Below are positions 33,512-43,992 of a DNA stretch of 64,000 nucleotides, in pieces. The notes below the pieces were generated by a model. That model did no database searches. It worked only from the letters and a program-made list of their open reading frames with translations, and was not told the origin of the DNA. Within the stretch, counting starts at the first letter, position 1; each line of letters starts with the position of its first letter. The DNA is from Canna indica (lineage: Eukaryota; Streptophyta; Magnoliopsida; Zingiberales; Cannaceae). The translations under genes and the position numbers were made by a program. The stretch is from positions 27,598,001-27,662,000 of the forward strand of contig CP136893.1 in assembly GCA_034359265.1 (NCBI GenBank), read 5' to 3'.

Positions 33512-33805
33512 TTAAGGGAATTCATCCTCGAATTTAGTTGGGTTACTAGGACTTACCGGCTCTTCAAACAAGGAAGGGTAGTGCTCTCTCATGTCTTGCT
33601 CAACCGCAGTCGACTCGATCACATGGGACTCATCCCTCACATACCTCCGAAGCATTGATACATGGAAGACTGGGTGAACTCTGCTCAGACTTGGAGGCAA
33701 GGCCAATTCATAAGCCACCGCGCTTCTCCGCTTGAGGATAGGGAAATGCCCAATGAACCTAGGGCTCAACTTTCCTTTCTTTCCAAATCGGAGTACCCCT
33801 TTCAT
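33512..33805 (-). pseudogene. Tekay integrase C-terminus with shortened chromodomain
   Basis: An open 97-codon stretch on the minus strand. It begins in the [15 protein letters not shown] module, continues through [14 protein letters not shown], and ends with [12 protein letters not shown] and a polypurine tract. In Tekay elements a chromodomain of about 50 residues lies between the MLRRYV and MREHYP segments; here only about 15 residues separate them, still in frame. The 5' rest of the element is missing, cut at 33806 by other repeat sequence. Confidence 0.78.
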
Positions 33806-34421
33806 AGTAGAAACCTTTAGTTAATAATTTTAAAACATAAATGTTATATAACGATTACCCCCCAGTTAGATTCAATAAAAATATCTAAAAAATCAAAATC
33901 CTTAAGAATCAAAATCTAGTTTTTGAGGTCTAGTACAAATTTTCCAAAAATGGAAATTTCTTAATCTCCCGGGTCAAATATGAGTATGCTAAAGGCTTCC
34001 AAAAATTCTTTAAAAATACATCGTTATCTAGTTTTGACCCAAGGAATAATTATCGTCATTTTTTATGTCAAGTAAATGTCTAGGACATATAGCCCTCCAA
34101 GGAGCTTCCTAGGCTCAGTGAATTTCAGGGCGGTTTTCGAGTTTCCATTTTTTGGGATTCGGGGATGGTTTTTGGGTTCTTTGCATCATAAAGAGGATTA
34201 CATTATAAACTAGACACCCTAAACGTAAACTTTAACTTCCCGACGAATCCAGGCGTCGACGAGTGTCCTTGTCGATTTCTCTGATTTCTTTAATTTTTCC
34301 GATCGGGCTCGTCGAGCGCTAACCGATATGGAACTTGAAAGATTTCTCAATGAAATATTAGTTTCATATTTATTATCATCAAAACCGAGATTAAGACCAA
34401 GGTAGAAAACCTTAGGCCAAC
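33806..34421 (-). repeat. Copia family A LTR, start only
   Basis: On the minus strand TGTTGGCCTAAGGTTTTC at 34421 opens an LTR that matches the plus-strand LTRs at 8344 and 63340 for about 290 bp. The remaining part down to 33806 has no clear match in the window and may be LTR or other sequence. It abuts copia gag with no polypurine tract, so it is an independent insertion, not the partner of the LTR at 36043-37374. Confidence 0.65.
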
Positions 34422-35985
34422 ACTTGAGTGTTAGTCATCTTAGGAACCCAAGTAAATCTAGCATGTGGGTTCCTCCTTAATGCACAATCTTTAGCCATAT
34501 GAACAAATATACCGCATGAAAAATAACTTCCATTAAACTTCCTTCTATTGTGTGTGTGAGCATGGAAGTGTGATGACTTTTTAGCATAGACAATCTTAGG
34601 CATGGCATTTTGTAAGATTGTCATTTTTTCATTTAGCATGCAAAGTTCCTTTTTCAAAGTTAGCATGCTATCATTCAAGTGCTCTACTTGATCACTTAAG
34701 TATTTGTTTTCATCTTCCAATTTTTTATTGTCATATCCTAAGTTTTTCTTAGCTTAATCTAGGGTATGTTTCTCATCCTTAAGGGTATCTACTTCTTTCC
34801 TTAATTCATTGCATGAGAGTAGTAAACTATCATTTTCAAGCTCTAAAGATCTATTGTCCTTTTTAAGCTCTTTAAAATTTCTCCTAAGAGTATTAAATTC
34901 ATCATGCATTTGATCAAATTCATTTTCTAGTTCTTCTTGAGTAAATGAAAGCTCACCAATGTAAATCTTACATTATGGTCATTTGACATCAAGCAAAGAT
35001 TTGCCTTTTCACTCTTGGAATCTTCTTCACTTGATGAAGGCTTGCTTTCATCCCACGAAGCCATCATTGCCTTCTTCTTCTCCTTCTTCTTGTATTTGTC
35101 TCTTTTGTGAGGGTTGGAGGTGGATGCCATCTTGAGAAGTGAGCAATCCTTCCTTAGATGCCCGGTCTTGTTACAATTGTAGCATGTGTAGCCTCCTCTT
35201 CCCTTTCTCATGCCTCCTCTCATGAAGGTCATGAATCTTCTCGCCAACATTGTCATTTCCTCAAAATCGTCCATCTCTTCCTCTGATGATGAGGATTCTT
35301 CACCCCGTTGTAATGCTTTTAAGGCAATGGTCTTGCCTTTGGGAGCAACTTCCTCTTTGTATTGCTTCATATGGGTCTCATGTGTCATGAGAGACCCAAT
35401 GAGCTCGGGGATCTTCAAGGTGCTCATATCCTTCGCTTCCATAATTGCGATGACTTTGGGCTCCCAAGCTTTTGGAAGAGAACGAATGAGCTTTCTTACC
35501 TTCTCCTCTTCCCTTATCTCTCTACTAAGGTTAGCTAAACCATTTGTAATATTTTGAAATTGAGCATACATGGCATCAATAGATTCATGCGATAACATTT
35601 TGAACATTTCATAATCATGCATGAGTAGGTTTATCTTAGATTCCTTAACTTGTGAAGTACCTTCATGTGTAGTCTCTAAGACTTTCCAAAGTTCATATGC
35701 GAACTTGCAAGTAGAAATCCTATTGAACTCATTAATTGATAGGCCGCAATATAATGCATTGACGGCCTTTGTATTTGCATTAAAGAGTTTAATCTCTTCT
35801 TGGTCCCACTCATCCATATCCTTGGTTGGTTGCTTATACTCTACTTGTATCATTCTCCATACATCCATGCCTAGTGATTGTAGGAAGCCATTCATACGTA
35901 CCTTCCAATAGACATAGTTGTTTCCATCGAACAATGGTGGAGTATGAGTAGAGGACCCTTGAGCTAGTTGAATTTCACTAGTCAT
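34422..35985 (-). pseudogene. SIRE-like copia gag, nearly intact N-terminal part
   Basis: The ATG at 35985 opens 352 codons. The N-terminal gag motif is PPLFDGNNYVYWKVRMNGF (in part), followed by a UBN2-type domain with HESIDAMYAQFQNITNGL, an acidic Ser/Glu linker, and a CCHC knuckle CYNCNKTGHLRKDC near residues 268-281. The frame breaks near 34927, and further codons (34720-34430) add a coiled-coil and a second degenerate knuckle, then stop at the foreign LTR start. No pol follows. Unlike the family A gags at 3160 and 58287, the middle of the domain is present. Confidence 0.82.
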
Positions 35986-36042
35986 TTTAACTTGTAGGGT
36001 AGATGGTTAAATCTAATCCTATGATCTTGCTCTTGTACCAAA

Positions 36043-37374
36043 TGTTGAGTGAAATCCCACACTAGAAGGGGGGTTGAATAGTGTTGGATTACTTTACTAA
36101 TATACTTTAATTTTCTTTTTTACCAATTTTAATTTCAACCAAAAGCATGTGCAAGTAATGTTCGTTAGTGAATATATATGAAGCACAATTGAAAACAAAC
36201 ACACAAGGCAATGCTAACACTTGAAAATATAGAGGTTCGGCCAACCACCTACTCCACTATTTGGCTCCACACCAAGGATTTCTAACCAACTACTTTATAG
36301 ATTTTGTGTTTCCTTTTGAATACAACCGAAGACTATATTCTCAACCCTTTGAGACCTCCTCAAACCTATTCACCTAGACAAAACACAATTCTACAAAGTA
36401 AACCCTAAGTGTTTACACTAGCACACCTAGCAAGCTAACCAATGAAAACAAGTTTAAACAACACTTAAAATTACAATGAAAAGAGATAAGAAATAGACCA
36501 AGATCAAATGCTCTTTTCCAAGCCTTCAAAGCCTTCAACTCGCCAAGTCATTGAGCTCGAATCAAACCCCAAGTTGAGGGAAGATGAGCGCTTGAGAAGA
36601 CGTTGATCGGAGAAGCGAGCGCAAGCAATCAATCTCTAGAAGGCACAAATCTCTCTTCTTTAAGCTTGTATTAGATGTTAAGAGGGTTTAAAGAAGTTAG
36701 GCGAGGGATATTTATAACCCCTCAACCGAACGGCTCCTCAACGGGCATTTTTTCGCCCATTGGACGCCGTTCGGTCGCTTGCTGATCGATCATCGATCGA
36801 TCGACCGATCGACCGCCCAACGACCGCTGGCTTTTTGCGCTTCTACTGCTCTGTTTAGTCGAATAGAGGGTCAACCGAATGAGTTGCATTTCAACTCCTC
36901 TGCTATCCGGTCGACCGAAGTAGGTACTGCTAGTTTTTGGCCTCGGTCGACCGGCCGATCAACCGAAGTTGCCACTGCAGTTTTCTGCATCTGTTCGGTC
37001 GACCGATCGGTCGACCAAAATGGCTATTGCCATTTTTCTGTCTTGTTCGATCGATCGAACTTAGGCTGAGGCTGATATTTACCTTATCTTTGTTGCATGC
37101 TTTTTCATGGATTTAGTTACCAAGTTTTAACTTGGATAACTTTACAACTAGGCTTGGGATGAGATCCTAGGGGTATATTACAAGATTTCTACTCAACCTA
37201 CATCTGAGCCTTTCTTGATGTTCTTTCCTTTCGTTTCTCCGACTGAAGTTCGCCGAAGTTCGCATGCTTATCGCAACCTCATCCTGAACTCAAAACTTCA
37301 CACATATATTAAATACTTGTTTGTTATCATCAAAATGAAGATCAAAGCCTAAGGGGGGAACCCTTAAGCCAACA
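36043..37374 (-). repeat. Copia family B 5' LTR
   Basis: It starts TGTTGGCTTAAGGG at 37374 and ends CACTCAACA at 36043 (1,332 bp, minus strand), followed by primer-site-like TTGGTACAAGAGC. The TATA box, TATAAATATCC on the minus strand, lies near 36707-36717. GGTCGACCG palindromes fill 36780-37065. It is homologous to the plus-strand LTR at 56583-57972. Confidence 0.82.
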
Positions 37375-38544
37375 AGCATAACAAATAGTCCCATGTTCGT
37401 TCCGCACGGTACTGGACATTAAATTTAGTACTATCTTATGTTTGCTTTGTATTATCAAAACATAGGATAAGATAATTTGACGAAAATACTCTTTGTACTA
37501 TTTCTTTTTCATTTCATCATATAATGCATACTAGATAATATATATATATTGTTATAATAAAATATTCATTATAATTAACATAACGATTATAAATCTAATT
37601 AATATGCTCTATTATAATTATATCACAAGTAGATTAATTAACTAACATGTTGCGACATGGAGGCCCCGGCGTCGTCGACGACGCAGCCACACCGCCTCCC
37701 ATCCTGATATACATGCTAATATAGTGAGTATACCTGACTGCATAGAAAGTATACATGATCATAATATTTTATTTTACTAAAGATCAATTTTCGATCCAAA
37801 TATACTCTCGATAAATAGAGATATATCTCATTTGAATATATCATATTTTAATCCAAATATACTCTTCCTAAATATAGATGCATACTCAATTTCTATTAAA
37901 ATATACTCTCTTTGAGTCTAAATATACTATCTTTTAATCCAAATATTTAATCTAAACATAGATATATCCAGTTTCTACCAAATTATACTATATTTGAGTC
38001 CAATTATACTTTCTCTAAATATAGACATATACTCAATTTCTATCATTTTTTTTAGTCTAAATATACTTTCTTTTGATTCAAATATACTCTCTTTAAATAT
38101 ATATATACTCTCTTTATATATATATATACACTCTCTTTTAATTCAAATATATTATCTTTAAATATAAATATATTTATTTTTGGAAATTTGGACATTCTTG
38201 AAAACAATTTACATATATTGAAAATATGAACAAGGTTATTATTGTTATTTTCAACCTTGTACCAAAGTAATAAGCCTTTGTTACTCCAAATTGGAGTAAC
38301 AAGAAAATGGGTTTGGTGTACTATCCCAAGACATCATTCTTATCTTGTCAATGGTACATTTTCGCAAACGAACATGGGACAACTTGTGCTGTCCAGTGTT
38401 GTACCTTAAAATTATGTGAAACGAACGAACCTAAAGAGTACTTGGACTTGGTTTGTTCAATGCCTAAAGAGCTCTTTAGACTTGAAATATGAGGAAGGAT
38501 TCACTTTTACATATGACATGCAAATGGTAATTACTATTTGTTTA
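37375..38544. repeat. AT-rich intergenic stretch with degenerate repeats
   Basis: 37785-38170 is a loose tandem array of words like AATCCAAATATACTCTC and ATATACTCAATTTCTATC. A GC-rich 16-bp palindrome lies at 37669-37684 and a 12-bp arm palindrome TTGTTACTCCAA at 38279-38303. The open frame at 38307-38492 has no motif I recognise. Confidence 0.55.
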
Positions 38545-38909
38545 TGATTTATTTACATCAATTTTTTTTTGAAAATAAGAACTATATATTAAATGCGCTC
38601 AAAATTAAGGCGGACCGAAATGGTCACGGTACCATGGAGTCCAAAGCTGGCTCAGGAGACCGGATAGTGGGTCATAAGCCGGATAATTTACTGGTGTGGG
38701 ACCAGTTTGCTGTCTAGTGGGCAGTTTGGTTACATACACGATAACAAAAGGAAAAAGAAACAGAAAAATTACAGGACTTCAACAGGTCAAATTACAGGAG
38801 GGGAGGTGAACATGGGGGGGGGGAGAGAGAAAGTCCCTAAAAAAATACCATACGAACTAGCAAAAGCTAGAATTTGACTCACAAAACCAGCAACAGAAGG
38901 CTGCCTAGC

Positions 38910-39236
38910 TCAATGCTTTACCGAGTTCCGAGGATGCCAAGTGAACCAACAGGCAATAGCAACGACATTTTTTAGGACCATCCCGGAGTGCGCCTGAGGG
39001 CTAGGAAAAGCCCCTGACCAATGCAGACAACTGCCAAATATGTCCGTATTAAGAGCCAAGCCCAGCCACAACCAAAGTTGGGAAGTGAATGTACAATTGA
39101 AAAATAGGTGAGCACTGGTTTCAGGCTCAACCCCACAGAAAGTGCAGAGGTCACTACTAGCAATGTGAAGGTGAGCAAGCCTTGCATTGGTAAGTAGACG
39201 ACCATGTAAAACCTAGGTGTTATGTAACTTTTGGAT
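38910..39236 (-). pseudogene. LINE ORF2 3' end, RT zinc-binding domain
   Basis: In one frame the minus strand reads HGRLLTNARLAHLHIASSD and CTFCGVEPETSAHLFFNC, the zinc-binding domain, then ends with a TGA at 38910-38912. One in-frame TAG lies near 39202. It continues the ORF2 that breaks off at 41432. The 3' untranslated part is 38571-38909. Confidence 0.8.
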
Positions 39237-39239
39237 AGA

Positions 39240-41431
39240 TGTCTGATCATGTTAATGATAATTTCGAGCTTGAGGATATTACTCGATAAACTGATTTTCC
39301 ATATGAATGTGTATTATCAATCAGAAACGGAGTGAGGTCAATACCAACAATCGCAAGAACCTAGTGGTTAATCATTGTGGAGGCTCTAAGTCTTTTATCT
39401 AGCATCTTCATGACATGGTATGAGAATGTTTATTATAAAGTTTGTATATCTTATTCTTTATTTATTTGGTTATGTTAAGAGTTTTTAATGCATTAAAATA
39501 TACATATTTTGTACTCTTGCAAGGTTCTTCATTCATTTTCTTGTTTACCTTCGTGGTGTTTCATTCTGCATTATATTAAAAGTTTAAATTATAACATGCT
39601 CTCATTTTATTTTTATAATATGTAGCGAGATCCTTCTACTGGTGCACCCGGTAGCTTGATTAAGATGTATGAGTGTGTTCATTTCAAAGAAGGAAAAAGA
39701 TGGACTCATGATCAAGCGAAGGAAATATTTGTATGTGTATAAGTTTTTATAGTATGCAGTGAGATCCCTTACATATGTTTTCATATGTATCTTTTTCATA
39801 TTGATTCAATTTATAGGATGCTATGGTTGTTGCACAAGCTAAGGTCACTGAAACCACTACACAATTTGGAGGGGCGCCTAGAGGACCAAATTTTTCAGCA
39901 AGTCGTGGGTACAAGACCGGGGTATTCTCGAGGTTTAGGGTATGATGTGCGCGCTCCTCCATCTTCAAGGGTAAATGCTACCACTCAGTAGGAACTTGAG
40001 CAAACACAAAGAAGAGCTGAAGCAGCTGAGAAGCGTTCTGATGAGCTTTCACCACAACATATTAAATCTCAACAAGGGAAGTTTCAATCTCAACAAGAAC
40101 AAATTCAATCTCAACAACAAAAGATAATAGTGATGGAGAATTGGCAAAGACAAATGGAAGAGAAGATGGAGGCATTCTTCGGGTCACGTTAGGTAGCTAA
40201 GGTATAAATATTATAAGTTTCTGCCATTAACTTATAATGTTTAATTAATAATGCAATATTACATTAGACTATAATAGAAATGTTTTTTTGATTTGTTTAT
40301 TTAAATAATAATAATATTTTTGTGTAATGATGTAAGTCCTTTTTGCTTGATATTTCTCTATGATATGTGCCCGAGAATAGGTAAAGACTGAAGAATGATG
40401 TGTTGACTATTTGTTAGGATCTTTTTGGTGTGGACTACGTCGTAGAAACTTTTGATTACTCTTATCGTATTACCGAGTATTTGATCAATCCAAACTCTTT
40501 TAGTGTTTTATTTTTTATGAGAAATTGGTATTGTTACTTATGCGACTATATGTTGTGTATTGTATGTTAGATATGATGATTGTTGATATTTTGATTAATG
40601 TCATATGATTTATATATGGTTAGTATAGTGAAATTGTTTTGTGTGAGAATATATTGATGTTTTTGAATCATTTACCATGATTCTATTCGTCACTAAAGCA
40701 GGGGGTAAATGTTATTCACAAAAAAGTGTGAGGTTGTGATTATTGATATTTGCCACGAATGTTATTGTGGCAAACACTCCAATACTTGTCACATATATTT
40801 CGTGAAAACAACTTCCCAATTAGCACAAGTGATTTCGTTGATTATAGTTCATCAATTGCCACGAACTTATTGTTGCAACTAATTTTATATACGATTAATT
40901 AATTGATCATTTGACACGACTAATTCTATTATCGTGAAACTATTATACAATATTAGAGACAATATTCGTAGCTAATATTACATATTAATTTTACTTGCGA
41001 AGCTAATTGTGGATAATAACTTTTAAGATTGTTAACTTAAGTGATAAGTTGCCACAAACTGCAGTATTAGCCACGAAGCTGGATGACTAATATGCACAAA
41101 ATATTTATGGCTACTATTCATAATAACATGTATTACCTACGAGATCTATGTAGCTAAAGTACATTTAATGATGAATATTACATAGGGTAATTGCCACGAA
41201 CAACGTTATTATCCACATTCATAATTGATCAACACTAACAATGATGTTCGTGGTAAGTGATATATATTTTTTCCACGTTCTACAATGTTTGTGACTATTG
41301 ATCAGTTGCCAAGCTATCTATATCCATGAGTCATTAATGAAAAAAATTTTGTGGCTAAAGATTAGTAGCCACGATAATGTAACCTTTTACCATGAAAAAC
41401 TATGCGACAATCGACCATATTTGTTGTAGTG
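39240..41431 (+). mobile_element. CACTA (En/Spm) 3' portion
   Basis: It ends TTGTTGTAGTG at 41431 (CACTACAACAA on the other strand), the standard CACTA terminus. 40740-41431 holds subterminal repeats TTGCCACGAA and TTCGTGGCA in both orientations. The 5' end is missing: LINE sequence resumes on the left near 39236 with no CACTA motif. It sits inside LINE ORF2. Confidence 0.78.
39626..40192 (+). pseudogene. CACTA-encoded protein, last two exons
   Basis: Exon 39626-39730 (acceptor TATGTAG, donor GTATGT) encodes RDPSTGAPGSLIKMYE and on to QAKEIF. The final exon, from 39817 after acceptor TTTATAG, encodes DAMVVAQAKVTETTTQFG, then shifts frame near 39905 and ends at a TAG at 40190-40192. The end is Gln-rich and coiled-coil (repeated QSQQ). 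Layout and coiled tail resemble the C-terminus of plant En/Spm-associated Transposase_24-type proteins; similarity is modest. Confidence 0.5.
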
Positions 41432-43992
41432 AGTCTTCGAAAGGAATAGCTTGATCTTCCAAGGCACGGAGAGTGACCAGAGCTCGGACCAACATACAGA
41501 CAGGTCCTCAGGGTCAAGCTCACGGCTTCTCAAGAACCGATAAGCGAATTGCGCGGTAACGAATCCGGAGCTGGAACTAGTCCAGATAGTGTGATCATCA
41601 TGGGGTGAAGGGGAAAGCCTGATGGAGGAGAGGACAGAAGGAGCAGAAGGGCCAAAAAGGGAGGCGCAAAAGGAGGAGTTCTAGGAGTTGAGGGTGAGGA
41701 GGGCCGCGACAAAAGAAGGGAAGTTTTCATGGTCAGAGGTAATGGTGTTGGGCATAAGAGCAAGGGGTAGGTCAAAAAGCCAAGCATCATTTAAAGGGTC
41801 AGTAGAGAGACCGTCCCAAATGATATTGCGGAAGCCAAGTTGAAGATTCCCTAAGGCTTTGCACACCAGCTTCCAAGACCAGGAAGAGTTGGTAAGGGCA
41901 TCGGCTGAGAGCGAAGGGTATTTAAGCTTGACGAGTGAGACCCAAAGGGTGTAGCGGTTGTTTAGGTATGCTTGGATGCACTTAGCTTGAAGGGCTTGAG
42001 CAGAAAGCCGAAGGTCCCGAACAACTAGGCCACCCAGCGTCAAAGGTCTAGTGATAATGTCCTAGGAAAGGAGGGGCATCGCATGCTTTGCTGGATTTTG
42101 ACTCCAAAAGAAATTCTTGATCGCTTGCGTAAGCTTGTCAATGCATTTTTCGGAGATCCAAGAGACCGCAAAGGAGTGAAGGGGAATTATGTTGAGGACG
42201 AAGTGAATTAAGACCAGGCGACCGACTTGGCAAAGGAAGCCGGCCTGCCAGCTAGCAAGGCGGGACAGGAAGCTGCCATAGAGATGATCGTGAGTGTTTG
42301 AGGGGGTGCGTCGAGGAGCAATCATAACACCCAAGTATTTGAAGGGGTAATTGTCGTGCCGCTTGTGGAGGGCAGAGCAGATCTGATTCCTAGTGTCGGA
42401 ATTGACCTGACGGGGGAACAAAATGTTTGATTTGTTAAGATTAACATGCTTGCCCGTAATAGCTGCGTACTGCTGAAGAATAGACTGCAGGCAGCAAATT
42501 GATTTTTTGTTGGCTTTGCAGAAAATGAGGACATCATCGACATACATCAAATGGGAAATTTGCATAGAGTTTTTGAGGGTGAAGGGGGTTAAGCGATTGT
42601 CACTAACTGCGGTATTCAAAAGCTGGGCCAATGTATGGGCAGCTAGGATGTACAGGTAAGGGGAAAGCGGATCGCCTTGCCTAACACCTTGGGCCGCAAT
42701 GAAGGGTTGCGAATGTTTTTTGTTGATACAACAAGTGAAGGAAGTGGTGGAAATGCAAGTTTTAATCCATGTGACAAAGGTCGGTGGAAAGTTAGATAAA
42801 GTTAGGGAGTTTAGGATAACATTCCAGCTAAGGGTATCGAAAGCCTTAGAGAGGTCAATTTTAATCATGAGAAACAAGCTTCGACATTTAGAATTGTGAA
42901 TCGAATGGGCAATTTCCTGGATACTGCGGCCTTTGATGAAAGCCGATTGCTCCTAGCCCACGATACCTAGAATGAGGCTTTTGTGGCGGTTTGCGAGGAT
43001 CTTTGTCCTATACGAAAGATTGCAAAGAGCAATAGGGCGATAATCCCGAACCGACTGCGGGGTGTGGTGTTTAGGAATGAAAATCAGCGAAGTCCGATTC
43101 CATACGGGGGGGGGGGGGGGGGGTAAGAAGTTTTGAGTGTGAAATTGGTTCAGGCAATCAAGGAAGTTGTGGGAGATGATGTCCCAGTAGTGCTTGTAGA
43201 ATTCAAAAGTGAATCCATCATTACCAGGGCTTTTCCCATTGGCGAGGTGACGGATAGTGTCCCAGACCTCGTCCACGGAAAAAGGCTTAATGAGGTTAGG
43301 CCATGAGGCAGAGGAGATAGTGGGTAAGGAGGGCCAAGGAAGTCTAGTGGGGTTAGTCTGACGGGCCATCCCAGGGGCCCACATATTGGTATAGAATTTG
43401 CAAAACTCCTCAAGAATGTCAATGTCATTGGTGAGAGTGGTCCCATCATCTAGAAGGACGGAATGGACTATGTTTAAGTGCCGTCAAGTGGTGACAACAC
43501 GGTGAAAAAAAATAGTGTTAGCATCGCCGGTGGCAATCCGGTGCTGCTTGGATTTGGACCATCATTTTAAGATAATTTTGTAGTTAAGGGCCGTAGATTT
43601 GTTATGAAGGCTGCGCGGCAAGGATTCCTAGTTAAGTGAAAGGCCAGAAGTAACATCCAGCAGCTCCAAATCAGAGATGGAGGCATCGGTGTTAGCAAGG
43701 GTTTTTTCAAGGATGCCAGGGTATTAGAGTTCCAGGTGGAAAGTTATGCGCACACGAGCAGACTTTGTAGCATTAATGAGAAGGGGGGAGTGGTCTCAAA
43801 GGCCACGGGGGTAGGTGAGTGACCATCCCAAGAACAACCCAAACTAGTTATTACAGACATAGCCTCAAGGGCATTATAATGGGTTTCTTGCAGTAATAAT
43901 AATTTACAACCATACTGTCGGACGACGGAGGACAAAAAAGAAGTTACCTATGGCCGGACCGCGCCTTGGCAATTCCATAAGAGAAAGATCAT
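41432..43992 (-). pseudogene. LINE ORF2: endonuclease and reverse transcriptase
   Basis: The likely ATG at 43992 gives MIFLLWNCQGA, the start of an APE-type endonuclease, then LLLLQETHYNALEAM. The endonuclease is largely lost between about 43740 and 43450. RT blocks follow in order: GKSPGNDGFTFEFYKHYW, NRTSLIFIPK, DYRPIALCNLSYR, KIDLSKAFDTLSWN, GVRQGDPLSPYLYI, and the catalytic LMYVDDVLIFCKA near 42530. The frame is open from 42877 to 42065, with stops at both ends. An 18-base G run (plus strand, 43106-43123) encodes extra prolines in RT. It would copy LINE RNA at the nick site; now inactive. Confidence 0.88.

Noticed and set aside
38307..38492. 61-codon open frame as a host gene
   Set aside because: No recognisable motif, no conserved neighbours, short, in repeat-rich spacer.
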